64,000 nt of DNA. Origin: Streptomyces sp. ISL-1 (lineage in GTDB: Bacteria; Actinomycetota; Actinomycetes; Streptomycetales; Streptomycetaceae). Position numbers and translations under genes: made by a program. The stretch covers positions 124,001-188,000 of the forward strand of contig NZ_JAGGOI010000029.1 of assembly GCF_018614585.1 (NCBI RefSeq), written 5' to 3'. Shown here piece after piece: positions 28,183-34,648 of this stretch. How positions within the stretch are numbered: position 1 is the stretch's first letter; every line of letters starts with the position of its first letter. Below the pieces are notes generated by a model that was given only the letters and a program-made list of their open reading frames with translations, ran no database searches and was not told where the DNA came from.

Positions 28183-29436
28183 TCAGAGGCCTCCATCATT
28201 GGTGAGCAGGTGGAGCAGGGGTACGGAGTCCGGCAGGGCCTCGTTGCCCTCCCAGGCCCGGGCGAGCGCGCCGACCGCGGCGAGATCCCCGAGCAGCACC
28301 CCGCCGACGAGCCGGTCCCCGCGGACGACGACCTTGCGGTACGCGCCCCGGGTGGCGTCGGCGAGCTGGATGACGTCGTCCCCCGGGCGGGGCGTCGGAT
28401 CGCCGAAAGCGGCGAGATCGAGAGGGCCGGCGGCGGTGCCGGCCGCGCCGGAAGTGATGGTTGCGGTTGCCGCGGGCGGGACTGCCAGGCCCGTCAGGGT
28501 CAGCCGGGTCAGGGCGCGGGTGCCGGTGTAGCGGGCGGCTGTGCCGGTGAGTACGGAGGCCAGGACGTCCGCCTGCTCCAGTGCCGTGCCGGCCAGGCCC
28601 TGGACGATGCCCGCGTGTTCCGCGCAGTCGCCGATGGCGTGGATGTACGGGTCCGAGGTGCGCAGCTCGTCGTCGACGATAATGCCCTTGCGGACTTCCA
28701 GCCCGGCGTCCAGCGCCAGAGTGACCCTGGGGCGCACGCCGCACGCGAGGACGACGAGTTCCGCGTCCAGTGCGTACCCGTCGGCGAGTTCGACGGCACT
28801 GACCGCCGCGTCGGGGCCGCAGTGCAGGCCCCTCACCCGGCACTCCGTGTGGATCTCCACACCCAGTGCCTCCAGGTGGAGGCGGAGCAGATCCGATGCG
28901 GAAACGTCCAGCTGGCGCTCCATGATGTGCTCGCCCTGCTGGGCGAGCACCACCTTCGCGCCGCGCGCGGCCAGCGCCCTGGCCGCCGAGACGCCGAGCA
29001 GCCCGCCGCCGACGACGACCGCGCGGATGCCGGGACGTACGGCGGCCGACAGTGCCGCGCAGTCGTCCAGCGTACGGAAGGGGTGCACCCCGTCAGGGAG
29101 CCCGTCGCCGATGCCGCGAAGGGGCGGCAGCACCGGGTTGGAACCGGTCGCCAGCACCAGCCGGTCGTACGCCACCGAGGTGCCGTCCGCGCAGTGCACA
29201 AGACGCCGGTCCCGGTCGATCTCCAGTGCCCGCACGCCGCGGCGTACCGCAACCTCCGGCAGGGCGATGACCTCGGGGCCGTACCGCCCGGCGAGGACTT
29301 CCGCGAGCAGCACCCTGTTGTACGGAGCGTGCGGCTCCTCGCCGAGAACGGTGACGGGCACGCCCGCGCAGCTGAGCCGGCGGGCCAGTTCTGCGCCCGC
29401 CGTGCCGCCGCCGATCACCACGATCTCTGAAGCCAT
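28183..29436 (-). CDS. FAD/NAD(P)-dependent oxidoreductase of the nitrite reductase operon
   Basis: A 417-residue pyridine nucleotide-disulfide oxidoreductase-type protein, homologous to the N-terminal half of NirB. It has GGGTAGAELARRL at 8-20, a second dinucleotide motif VVGGGLLGVSAARAL near 144, and GDCAEH near 270 for FAD. It lacks Fe-S or siroheme domains, so it probably supplies electrons to the nitrite or nitrate reductase, which is inference from position. It is the first gene of the operon; its stop is one base before nirB's ATG, and a GlnR-like element precedes it. Confidence 0.9.
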   Translation of the reverse strand: MASEIVVIGGGTAGAELARRLSCAGVPVTVLGEEPHAPYNRVLLAEVLAGRYGPEVIALPEVAVRRGVRALEIDRDRRLVHCADGTSVAYDRLVLATGSNPVLPPLRGIGDGLPDGVHPFRTLDDCAALSAAVRPGIRAVVVGGGLLGVSAARALAARGAKVVLAQQGEHIMERQLDVSASDLLRLHLEALGVEIHTECRVRGLHCGPDAAVSAVELADGYALDAELVVLACGVRPRVTLALDAGLEVRKGIIVDDELRTSDPYIHAIGDCAEHAGIVQGLAGTALEQADVLASVLTGTAARYTGTRALTRLTLTGLAVPPAATATITSGAAGTAAGPLDLAAFGDPTPRPGDDVIQLADATRGAYRKVVVRGDRLVGGVLLGDLAAVGALARAWEGNEALPDSVPLLHLLTNDGGL

Positions 29437-29458
29437 GCTCGCAGCCTGCGGCTTCGTT

Positions 29459-29496
29459 GTTACCCGGCAGGTTCTCGTCTGTTTCCCGTGAGGAAC
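29459..29496 (-). promoter_or_regulatory. GlnR-like box of the nirB operon
   Basis: On the minus strand: GTTCC-n6-GAAAC-n6-GAACC-n6-GTAAC. This matches the actinobacterial GlnR layout (gTnAC-n6-GnAAC repeated at 11-base steps), 23-60 bases before the first start codon. GlnR is known to activate nirB in S. coelicolor. Confidence 0.75.
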
Positions 29497-29607
29497 GCTG
29501 CCCTCAGCACGCCGGCGGCGAGTGTGTGAGGGGAACCGGGATACGCGCGCCCGCCGCCCGCCCGCTCGGGTAGTGTTCCCCTCTCCAGCAGTGGACCGTC
29601 CTAGGAG

Positions 29608-29676
29608 GTGAGACCCATTACCGCACGTGCAGGCTGGGTGCTCTCATCTCACGGCAGCGCGGTCGATCCGGCATAG
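29608..29676 (+). CDS. Possible leader peptide behind a perfect ribosome site
   Basis: AGGAGG (29603-29608) is followed by an open frame ending TAG at 29674-29676. GTG 29608 overlaps the site; the better-spaced codon, eight bases on, is ATT at 29617, giving TARAGWVLSSHGSAVDPA. It lies 46 bases before the methyltransferase start and could be a leader peptide or an abandoned ribosome site. No homology recognised. Confidence 0.25.
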   Translation: MRPITARAGWVLSSHGSAVDPA

Positions 29677-29721
29677 GTGACCGCCCCGCGGGAGCGCCCA
29701 CAGGCTTCCCGAAAGGCTTCC

Positions 29722-30528
29722 ATGTCGGCTTCACCGTCACTTCTTGCTCAATCCGTCATTGTCACCAAACTCCGCGCCGCCGGCTGTGTATTCGCCGAGG
29801 ACGAGGCGCGACTGCTTCTCTCCACGGCACTGACGCCGTCCGAACTCGCCGCCATGGTGGACCGCCGGGTCGCCGGGCTGCCCCTTGAACACGTCCTCGG
29901 GTGGGCCGAGTTCTGCGGTCTGCGGGTGGTCCTGGAGCCCGAGGTCTTTGTGCCCCGCCGGCGCACCGAGTTCCTCGTGGCGCAGGCCGTCGGGCTCGCC
30001 GGGCCGGGCGCCGTCGTCGTCGATCTGTGCTGCGGTTCCGGTGCGGTGGGCGTCGCGCTGGCGGCGGCACTGCAGGAGGCCCAGCTGTACGCCGCCGATG
30101 TCGACCCGGCCGCGGTGCGGTGCGCCCGGCGCAATGTCGGGGCTGTCGGGGGCCAGGTGTACGAGGGCGACCTGTTCGCGCCGCTGCCCGCGGCATTGCG
30201 GGGCCGGGTCGATGTGCTGGCCGCGAATGTGCCGTACGTACCGACCGAGGAGGTCGAGCTGCTGCCCCCGGAGGCGCGCGAATTCGAGCCGCGGGTGGCG
30301 CTGGACGGGGGTGCGGACGGGCTTGACGTGCTGCGGCGGGTGGCCGGTGAGGCGCCGCGGTGGCTGGCGCCCGGTGGGTGCCTGCTCGTCGAGACGAGCG
30401 AGCGGCAGGCGCCGCGGGCCGTCGAGGCCTTCGCCGGCAGCGGGCTGGTGCCGCGGGTGGCTGTCTGCGAGGAGCTGTACGCCACCGTCGTCATCGGAAC
30501 CAGGCCCGCGGAATTCTCCCGGGCCTGA
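29722..30528 (+). CDS. PrmC/HemK-like N5-glutamine methyltransferase
   Basis: A 268-residue SAM-dependent methyltransferase. Motif I is DLCCGSGAVG (101-110) and the acidic residue is in AADVDP. The substrate motif reads NVPY at 169-172 instead of the NPPY of PrmC. That substitution and the short N-terminus mark a PrmC-like subgroup, whose substrate is not certain. Start 29722 (MSASPS) has GAAAGG upstream. The true release-factor enzyme would normally sit next to prfA, which is not here. Confidence 0.85.
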   Translation: MSASPSLLAQSVIVTKLRAAGCVFAEDEARLLLSTALTPSELAAMVDRRVAGLPLEHVLGWAEFCGLRVVLEPEVFVPRRRTEFLVAQAVGLAGPGAVVVDLCCGSGAVGVALAAALQEAQLYAADVDPAAVRCARRNVGAVGGQVYEGDLFAPLPAALRGRVDVLAANVPYVPTEEVELLPPEAREFEPRVALDGGADGLDVLRRVAGEAPRWLAPGGCLLVETSERQAPRAVEAFAGSGLVPRVAVCEELYATVVIGTRPAEFSRA

Positions 30529-30638
30529 TCCGCGGCCGACCTGTGCCGACTGCTCGCCCGCCGGCGGAACCTCAGACGTCGCTCAACTCTCCCGGGATTG
30601 ATGGACGCCACACCCATCTCGTCCGTAGGGTCGCGATC

Positions 30639-31424
30639 ATGCCCGACATATCGCTGACCATGCTCGTCTTTCTCTGCCTCGCCGCCGCCGCGGCGGGCTG
30701 GGTCGACGCGGTGGTGGGCGGCGGCGGGCTGCTCCTCCTGCCGGCCATGCTGCTCGGCCTGCCGCACGTCCAGGCCGTGCAGATCCTCGGCACCAACAAG
30801 GCCGTCGCCATCGTCGGCACATCGGGCGCCGCGATCACCTATGTGCGCAAGGCCCCGGTTCAGGTGAAGACGGCGGTACGGATTGGGCTCGCCGCCCTCG
30901 CGGGCTCGATGGGCGGCGCGTTCTTCGCGGCCGGGATCAGCAGCGACGTACTCCGGCCCGTGATCATGGTGGTGCTGCTCGGCGTGGCGGCCTTTGTGAT
31001 GCTGCGCCCCACCTTCGGCACCGCACCGGACGCGGACCGGCGCACCGTCGGCCGCGCCCGCATGATCGCCGCGATCGTGCTCGTCGGCGGCGGAATCGGC
31101 TTCTACGACGGCCTGTTCGGGCCGGGCACCGGCACGTTCCTGGTGCTCGCGCTCACCGCCGTACTCCATCTCGATCTGGTGACCGCGTCCGCCACCGCCA
31201 AGATCGTGAACGTCTGCACCAACGGCGGGGCCCTCGCGATGTTCGCCTACCAGGGCACGGTGATGTGGCAACTGGCTGCGCTGATGGCGGTGTTCAACCT
31301 GGCGGGCGGCATGTTCGGCGCCAGGATGGCGCTCAGGAAGGGCAGCGAGTTCGTCCGCGGAGTGCTGCTCGTCGTGGTCTTCTCGCTCGTCGCGAAGCTC
31401 GCCTTCGACCAGTGGACCGCGTAG
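30639..31424 (+). CDS. TSUP (TauE/SafE) family membrane permease
   Basis: A 261-residue integral membrane protein with about eight segments and the two TSUP repeats: GWVDAVVGGGGLLLLPAML near the N-terminus and GFYDGLFGPGTGTFLVLAL in the second half. The family exports or takes up sulfite, sulfoacetate or other organosulfur anions; the actual substrate here is unknown. It follows the methyltransferase by 110 bases and converges on the sortase gene 46 bases away. Confidence 0.9.
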   Translation: MPDISLTMLVFLCLAAAAAGWVDAVVGGGGLLLLPAMLLGLPHVQAVQILGTNKAVAIVGTSGAAITYVRKAPVQVKTAVRIGLAALAGSMGGAFFAAGISSDVLRPVIMVVLLGVAAFVMLRPTFGTAPDADRRTVGRARMIAAIVLVGGGIGFYDGLFGPGTGTFLVLALTAVLHLDLVTASATAKIVNVCTNGGALAMFAYQGTVMWQLAALMAVFNLAGGMFGARMALRKGSEFVRGVLLVVVFSLVAKLAFDQWTA

Positions 31425-31470
31425 CGGGGTGCCGGCCGACTCAGGCGGATCGGCGCCGTAGCGCGGACGA

Positions 31471-32100
31471 TCACGCCGGCGGTGGCCGTACGCCGATCAG
31501 GTGCGCGAACGCCACCACATTCCCCATGTAGCCCGTCTGCTGCGTGAAGCCGCCCCCGCAGGTGATCACCCGCAGCTCCGCCCGGCCGCTGGGCCCGTAC
31601 ACCTTCTTGTCCGGGAACGCGGCTGCCTCGTACACCTCGATCGCATCGATAGTGAACACGGCCGTGAGGCCGTCCCGCCGGGTCACCTCGATCCGGTGGC
31701 CCTTCTTCAGCGCGCCCAGGTTGTAGAAGACCGACGGGCCCTTCGCGTTGTCGACATGGCCGGCGACGATCGCCGTGCCCTTGGCGCCGGGGGGCGTGCC
31801 GTCCCGGTACCAGCCCACGAGGTTGCGGTCGGCGGCAGGTGGCACCTCGAGGCTGCCCTCGCTGTCGAGGCCCAGACCCGTGACCGGGGCCTCGACCCTG
31901 ATTTCCGGTATGCGCAGCCGCAGGGGAGGAGACGGCGGCAGCGGGTCGGCGGCCGCGTCGGTGTGGTGGCCGGGACCGGCCGCGAAGGCCTCCGCGGCGG
32001 ACGGGACCGGCGGGGTCACGTTCTCGGAGCCGTTCTGGACCAGCCACAGGCCGGCGCAGACGGCGAGGGCTATGAACCAGCCGTTGCCCTTGGCGCTCAT
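31471..32100 (-). CDS. Class F sortase
   Basis: A 209-residue cysteine transpeptidase with an N-terminal membrane anchor (about 8-22), a Pro-rich linker (28-60) and the sortase barrel (62-205). The catalytic His115 is in VAGHVDNA and Cys181 in VITCGGG. The Arg usually expected after the Cys is not obvious: the following segment reads FTQQTGYMGNVV. GGAGG before 32100 fixes the start. The gene upstream encodes a secreted protein with a C-terminal membrane segment, its likely partner or substrate. Confidence 0.9.
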   Translation of the reverse strand: MSAKGNGWFIALAVCAGLWLVQNGSENVTPPVPSAAEAFAAGPGHHTDAAADPLPPSPPLRLRIPEIRVEAPVTGLGLDSEGSLEVPPAADRNLVGWYRDGTPPGAKGTAIVAGHVDNAKGPSVFYNLGALKKGHRIEVTRRDGLTAVFTIDAIEVYEAAAFPDKKVYGPSGRAELRVITCGGGFTQQTGYMGNVVAFAHLIGVRPPPA

Positions 32101-32122
32101 CGGTCCTCCGGGTGCGGTCTCG

Positions 32123-32160
32123 CCCGCTCCCGGCAGGCCCGGGGGCCTGACGGGAGCGGG
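32123..32160 (-). terminator. Nested hairpins between secreted protein and sortase
   Basis: CCCGCTCCCG (32123-32132) pairs with 32151-32160, and inside it CAGGCCC (32134-32140) pairs with GGGCCTG (32143-32149). GGGGCGGTC/GACCGCCCC (32177-32196) adds another stem just before the stop of the secreted-protein gene. They may attenuate readthrough into the sortase gene. Confidence 0.6.
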
Positions 32161-32197
32161 GACACGGCGGTCCCCCGGGGCGGTCAAGACCGCCCCG

Positions 32198-32704
32198 TCA
32201 GCTGCCCTGCGCGCCGCTCGCCCGGCGGCGCAGGAGCAGGGTTCCGCCGACGGCGGCCGCGGCCAGTACGGCCACGCCCGCCGCGATCTGGGTTGTGTCC
32301 GGGCCCACGCTGCCGCCGACGCCGGTATGCACACGGCCGCTCGGCTGCTTGTCGTGGCGCACCACGAGGTCCCCGGTGACCCGCTTGCCGTTCTTACAGC
32401 TCACCTCGATGGCGTAGGTCCCCGGCTCGGTGTGGTGCGGGACCGTGAACCGGCCTACCGCGACCTCTTTGTGCGTACTGGGCGCCAGACGGAATTCGCC
32501 CGCGCCCAGCGCCCGCGCGTTTCCGACGCCGCGGCCGCCGGGACCGCAGGCGGGGGTGTTCACGGTGATGATCGCGCCCGGCGCGACGATCGACGGGAAC
32601 ACCTCCAGTACCGCGAAGTCCCCGGCGTACGCCCCGTGGGCGCCGAGCCCTATCGTGGCGGCTGCCACCGCGGTAGCGGCCAGCAGGCGGGCGGTGGTGC
32701 GCAT
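32198..32704 (-). CDS. Secreted, C-terminally membrane-anchored protein paired with the sortase
   Basis: A 168-residue protein. The signal peptide ends about AYA-GD (27), and a beta-rich domain (about 30-118) has Cys53 and Cys103, probably a disulfide. A Gly/Ser linker is followed by GPDTTQ (134-139), a hydrophobic helix (140-158) and RRR. This has the layout of a sortase-sorted protein but lacks LPxTG or LAxTG. GGAGG six bases before ATG 32704 sets the start. Function unknown; surface role inferred. Confidence 0.82.
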   Translation of the reverse strand: MRTTARLLAATAVAAATIGLGAHGAYAGDFAVLEVFPSIVAPGAIITVNTPACGPGGRGVGNARALGAGEFRLAPSTHKEVAVGRFTVPHHTEPGTYAIEVSCKNGKRVTGDLVVRHDKQPSGRVHTGVGGSVGPDTTQIAAGVAVLAAAAVGGTLLLRRRASGAQGS

Positions 32705-33027
32705 GGCGGTCCTCCGGAGAAGCGCGGTGGTGCGACTTGAGCGTCTTCTCCTTGAGGTAAGGCGCAGCCCGCCGACCACGCCTGCTGATGGGCAATCAGA
32801 TTTGACGGGCAGGATCGGCGTGTCGTGCTGGACATGGGACGTTGTCGCAGGTCATTGCGTGTGATGGTGAATCAGATGGGGGAGTTTGCCCCGGCCGTGC
32901 CGAACGGGTGAGGGCGGATCCCGGCCGACGGGCCAGGCGGCTGGGGCGGGGTGTCCGGGCCCCCGCCCCGGGGTCAGGCCCTTCATCTGTCCATCCGTCC
33001 ATCCGTGCGCGGCAGGCAAGGGCTTGA
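32705..33027. other. Intergenic region between secreted protein and FMN reductase
   Basis: A 323-base stretch between divergent genes. Apart from the SoxR-like promoter at its right edge I see no gene, strong repeat or hairpin; it presumably holds the promoter of the secreted-protein gene. Confidence 0.5.
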
Positions 33028-33045
33028 CCTCAACCATGCTTGAGA
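33028..33045 (+). promoter_or_regulatory. SoxR-box-like operator
   Basis: CCTCAACCATGCTTGAGA is an 18-bp interrupted palindrome with the CCTCAA...TTGAG ends of SoxR operators. It lies between a TTGACC -35-like hexamer (33024-33029) and a TACGAG -10-like hexamer (33046-33051), the position used by MerR-family activators. An orthologous FMN reductase gene belongs to the S. coelicolor SoxR regulon. Confidence 0.75.
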
Positions 33046-33061
33046 TACGAGTCTCATCCTC

Positions 33062-33748
33062 ATGGACCTCACCACGCCTGAAACCACGCCTGAAACCACG
33101 CCTGAAACCACGTCTGAAACGACGCCTGACACCGCGCCCGGGACCCCGTCCGGAACCGGGCCCGACCGCGCCGCGCCGCTGAAGCTCGCCGTCATCCTCT
33201 CCAGCAACCGCGAAGGCCGCTTCGGCCCCGTCATCGCCGACTGGTTCCTCTCCCGGGCCGCCGAGCGCGAGGACTTCACCGTCGAACTGATCGACCTTGC
33301 CGACGCCGACCTGCCCACCGTCCTCTCCTACAACCCCGGCCCCGCCGTCCGCGCCGAACTGGCCAAGGTCTCCCCGAAGCTCGCCGACGCCGACGCCTTC
33401 GTCGTCCTCACCCCCGAGTACAACCACTCCTTCCCGGCCGCCCTCAAGAACCTCATCGACTGGCACTTCACGCAGTGGCAGGCCAAGCCCGTCGGCTTCG
33501 TCTCGTACGGCGGAATCTCCGGCGGCCTGCGTGCCGTCGAGCAGCTGCGCCAGGTCTTCGCCGAGATGCACGCCGTCACCGTCCGCGACACGGTCTCCTT
33601 CCATCACGCCGGCGCCCACTTCGACGCACAGGGCCGGCACAAGGACCCCGCCGCCTGCGACGCCGCCGCCAAGACGATGCTCGACCGGCTCGCCTGGTGG
33701 GGGCACGCCCTGCGGATCGCCAAGTCCAGCCACCCGTACGCCGGTTGA
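33062..33748 (+). CDS. NADPH-dependent FMN reductase (SoxR-regulon type)
   Basis: A 228-residue flavoprotein. Residues 1-37 are a low-complexity Thr/Pro/Glu tail made of TPET repeats; the flavodoxin-like domain starts at LKLAVILSSNREGRF (about 40-54) and includes TPEYNHSFPAALKNLIDW, typical of NADPH:FMN/quinone reductases. It would reduce FMN or redox-cycling quinones, fitting induction by SoxR. No better start exists between 33062 and the domain, and the predicted promoter places the transcript start only a few bases upstream, so a leaderless mRNA is likely. Confidence 0.9.
   Translation: MDLTTPETTPETTPETTSETTPDTAPGTPSGTGPDRAAPLKLAVILSSNREGRFGPVIADWFLSRAAEREDFTVELIDLADADLPTVLSYNPGPAVRAELAKVSPKLADADAFVVLTPEYNHSFPAALKNLIDWHFTQWQAKPVGFVSYGGISGGLRAVEQLRQVFAEMHAVTVRDTVSFHHAGAHFDAQGRHKDPAACDAAAKTMLDRLAWWGHALRIAKSSHPYAG
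33073..33132 (+). repeat. Five 12-bp tandem repeats in the FMN reductase 5' end
   Basis: ACGCCTGAAACC repeats five times with drift, encoding the TPET string. It is in frame with the 12-bp period, so copy-number change would not break the gene. Confidence 0.8.
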
Positions 33749-33883
33749 GGGGCGGACCACGATGATCGACGCACGCGGACGATCGCCGCCGGAAGGGCGT
33801 GTCGCGGGTGCCGTGACGCTGCGCTGCAGCCGTGCGTACGGTGGTCTGACCGGTAGTGGACCGCGATCAGAAGGAGCCCGTCA

Positions 33884-34207
33884 GTGACCCAGGCGCTGAC
33901 CGTACTGACCACGACTGACAGCGCCGCGAAGGCGCAGGATCTGGCGCGCGGCGCGGTGGAGGCGAGACTGGCGGCGTGCGCGCAGATCTCCGCGCCGGTC
34001 ACTTCCGTCTACCGATGGAAGGACGCGATCGAGACCGCGGCGGAGTGGCAGGTCCTCTTCAAGACCACGCAGGCCTGCTATCCGGCGCTGGAGGCGCATC
34101 TGGCCGCCGCGCACGACTACGAGACGCCGGAAATCATCGCGACGCCGGTGGTGGGCGGCAGCGCCGCGTATCTGGCGTGGATCGACGCGGAGACCATGGC
34201 ACCGTGA
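33884..34207 (+). CDS. cutA: Divalent-cation tolerance protein CutA
   Basis: A 107-residue trimeric PII-like protein. The family core is present: AACAQISAPVTSVYRWKDAIETAAEWQVLFKT followed by HDYETPEIIATPV. CutA is linked to metal tolerance, but its biochemical role is unsettled. GTG 33884 has AGAAGGAG seven bases upstream. The next gene starts at or just after its stop (ACCGTGACG), so the two are cotranscribed. Confidence 0.93.
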   Translation: MTQALTVLTTTDSAAKAQDLARGAVEARLAACAQISAPVTSVYRWKDAIETAAEWQVLFKTTQACYPALEAHLAAAHDYETPEIIATPVVGGSAAYLAWIDAETMAP

Positions 34208-34209
34208 CG

Positions 34210-34641
34210 ATGTCCGCGCACGAGCTCCCGTTCTTCGTCTACGGCACGCTGCGCCCGGGCGAGTGCAACCACGATCTGTTCCTGCACGGCCGAACGGCGA
34301 CGGAAGAGCCCGCGGTGCTCGCGGGTGCGGTGCTGTACGAGGGCCCCGGCTATCCGTACGCCGTCCTCGACGCCGGTGACGGCACGGTCGCGGGGGAGCT
34401 GGTGACTGCCGCCCCGGGGGAGTACCGCGAGCTGCTGTCCGTACTCGACCACCTGGAGGAGTACACCGCGCCCGGCCACCCGCGCAATCTGTACGAGCGG
34501 CTGGCCCGCGACGTCCTGCGCCCGGACGGCACGGCCGTACGCGCCTGGGTGTACGTCGCGGCGCCGGGGGTGGCCGGAGAGCTGCGGGCGCAGGGCACAC
34601 GCATCCGGGGCGGCGACTGGTGCGGCCGGCTGAGCAGCTGA
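34210..34641 (+). CDS. Gamma-glutamylcyclotransferase-like protein
   Basis: A 143-residue protein of the GGCT/AIG2 fold. The YGTLRPGECNHDLF loop (about 11-24) is the substrate-binding signature, and a catalytic-type Glu occurs in LDHLEEY (about 78-84). It may cyclise gamma-glutamyl amines or peptides. ATG 34210 is assumed; GTG 34204 overlapping the cutA stop would add two residues. It converges with nasA, whose stop is eight bases away. Confidence 0.85.
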   Translation: MSAHELPFFVYGTLRPGECNHDLFLHGRTATEEPAVLAGAVLYEGPGYPYAVLDAGDGTVAGELVTAAPGEYRELLSVLDHLEEYTAPGHPRNLYERLARDVLRPDGTAVRAWVYVAAPGVAGELRAQGTRIRGGDWCGRLSS

Positions 34642-34648
34642 ACTGCGG

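Noticed and set aside
25518..28205. 895-residue plus-strand open frame opposite nirB
   Set aside because: Shadow of nirB with low-complexity Gly/Arg/Asp composition and no family features.
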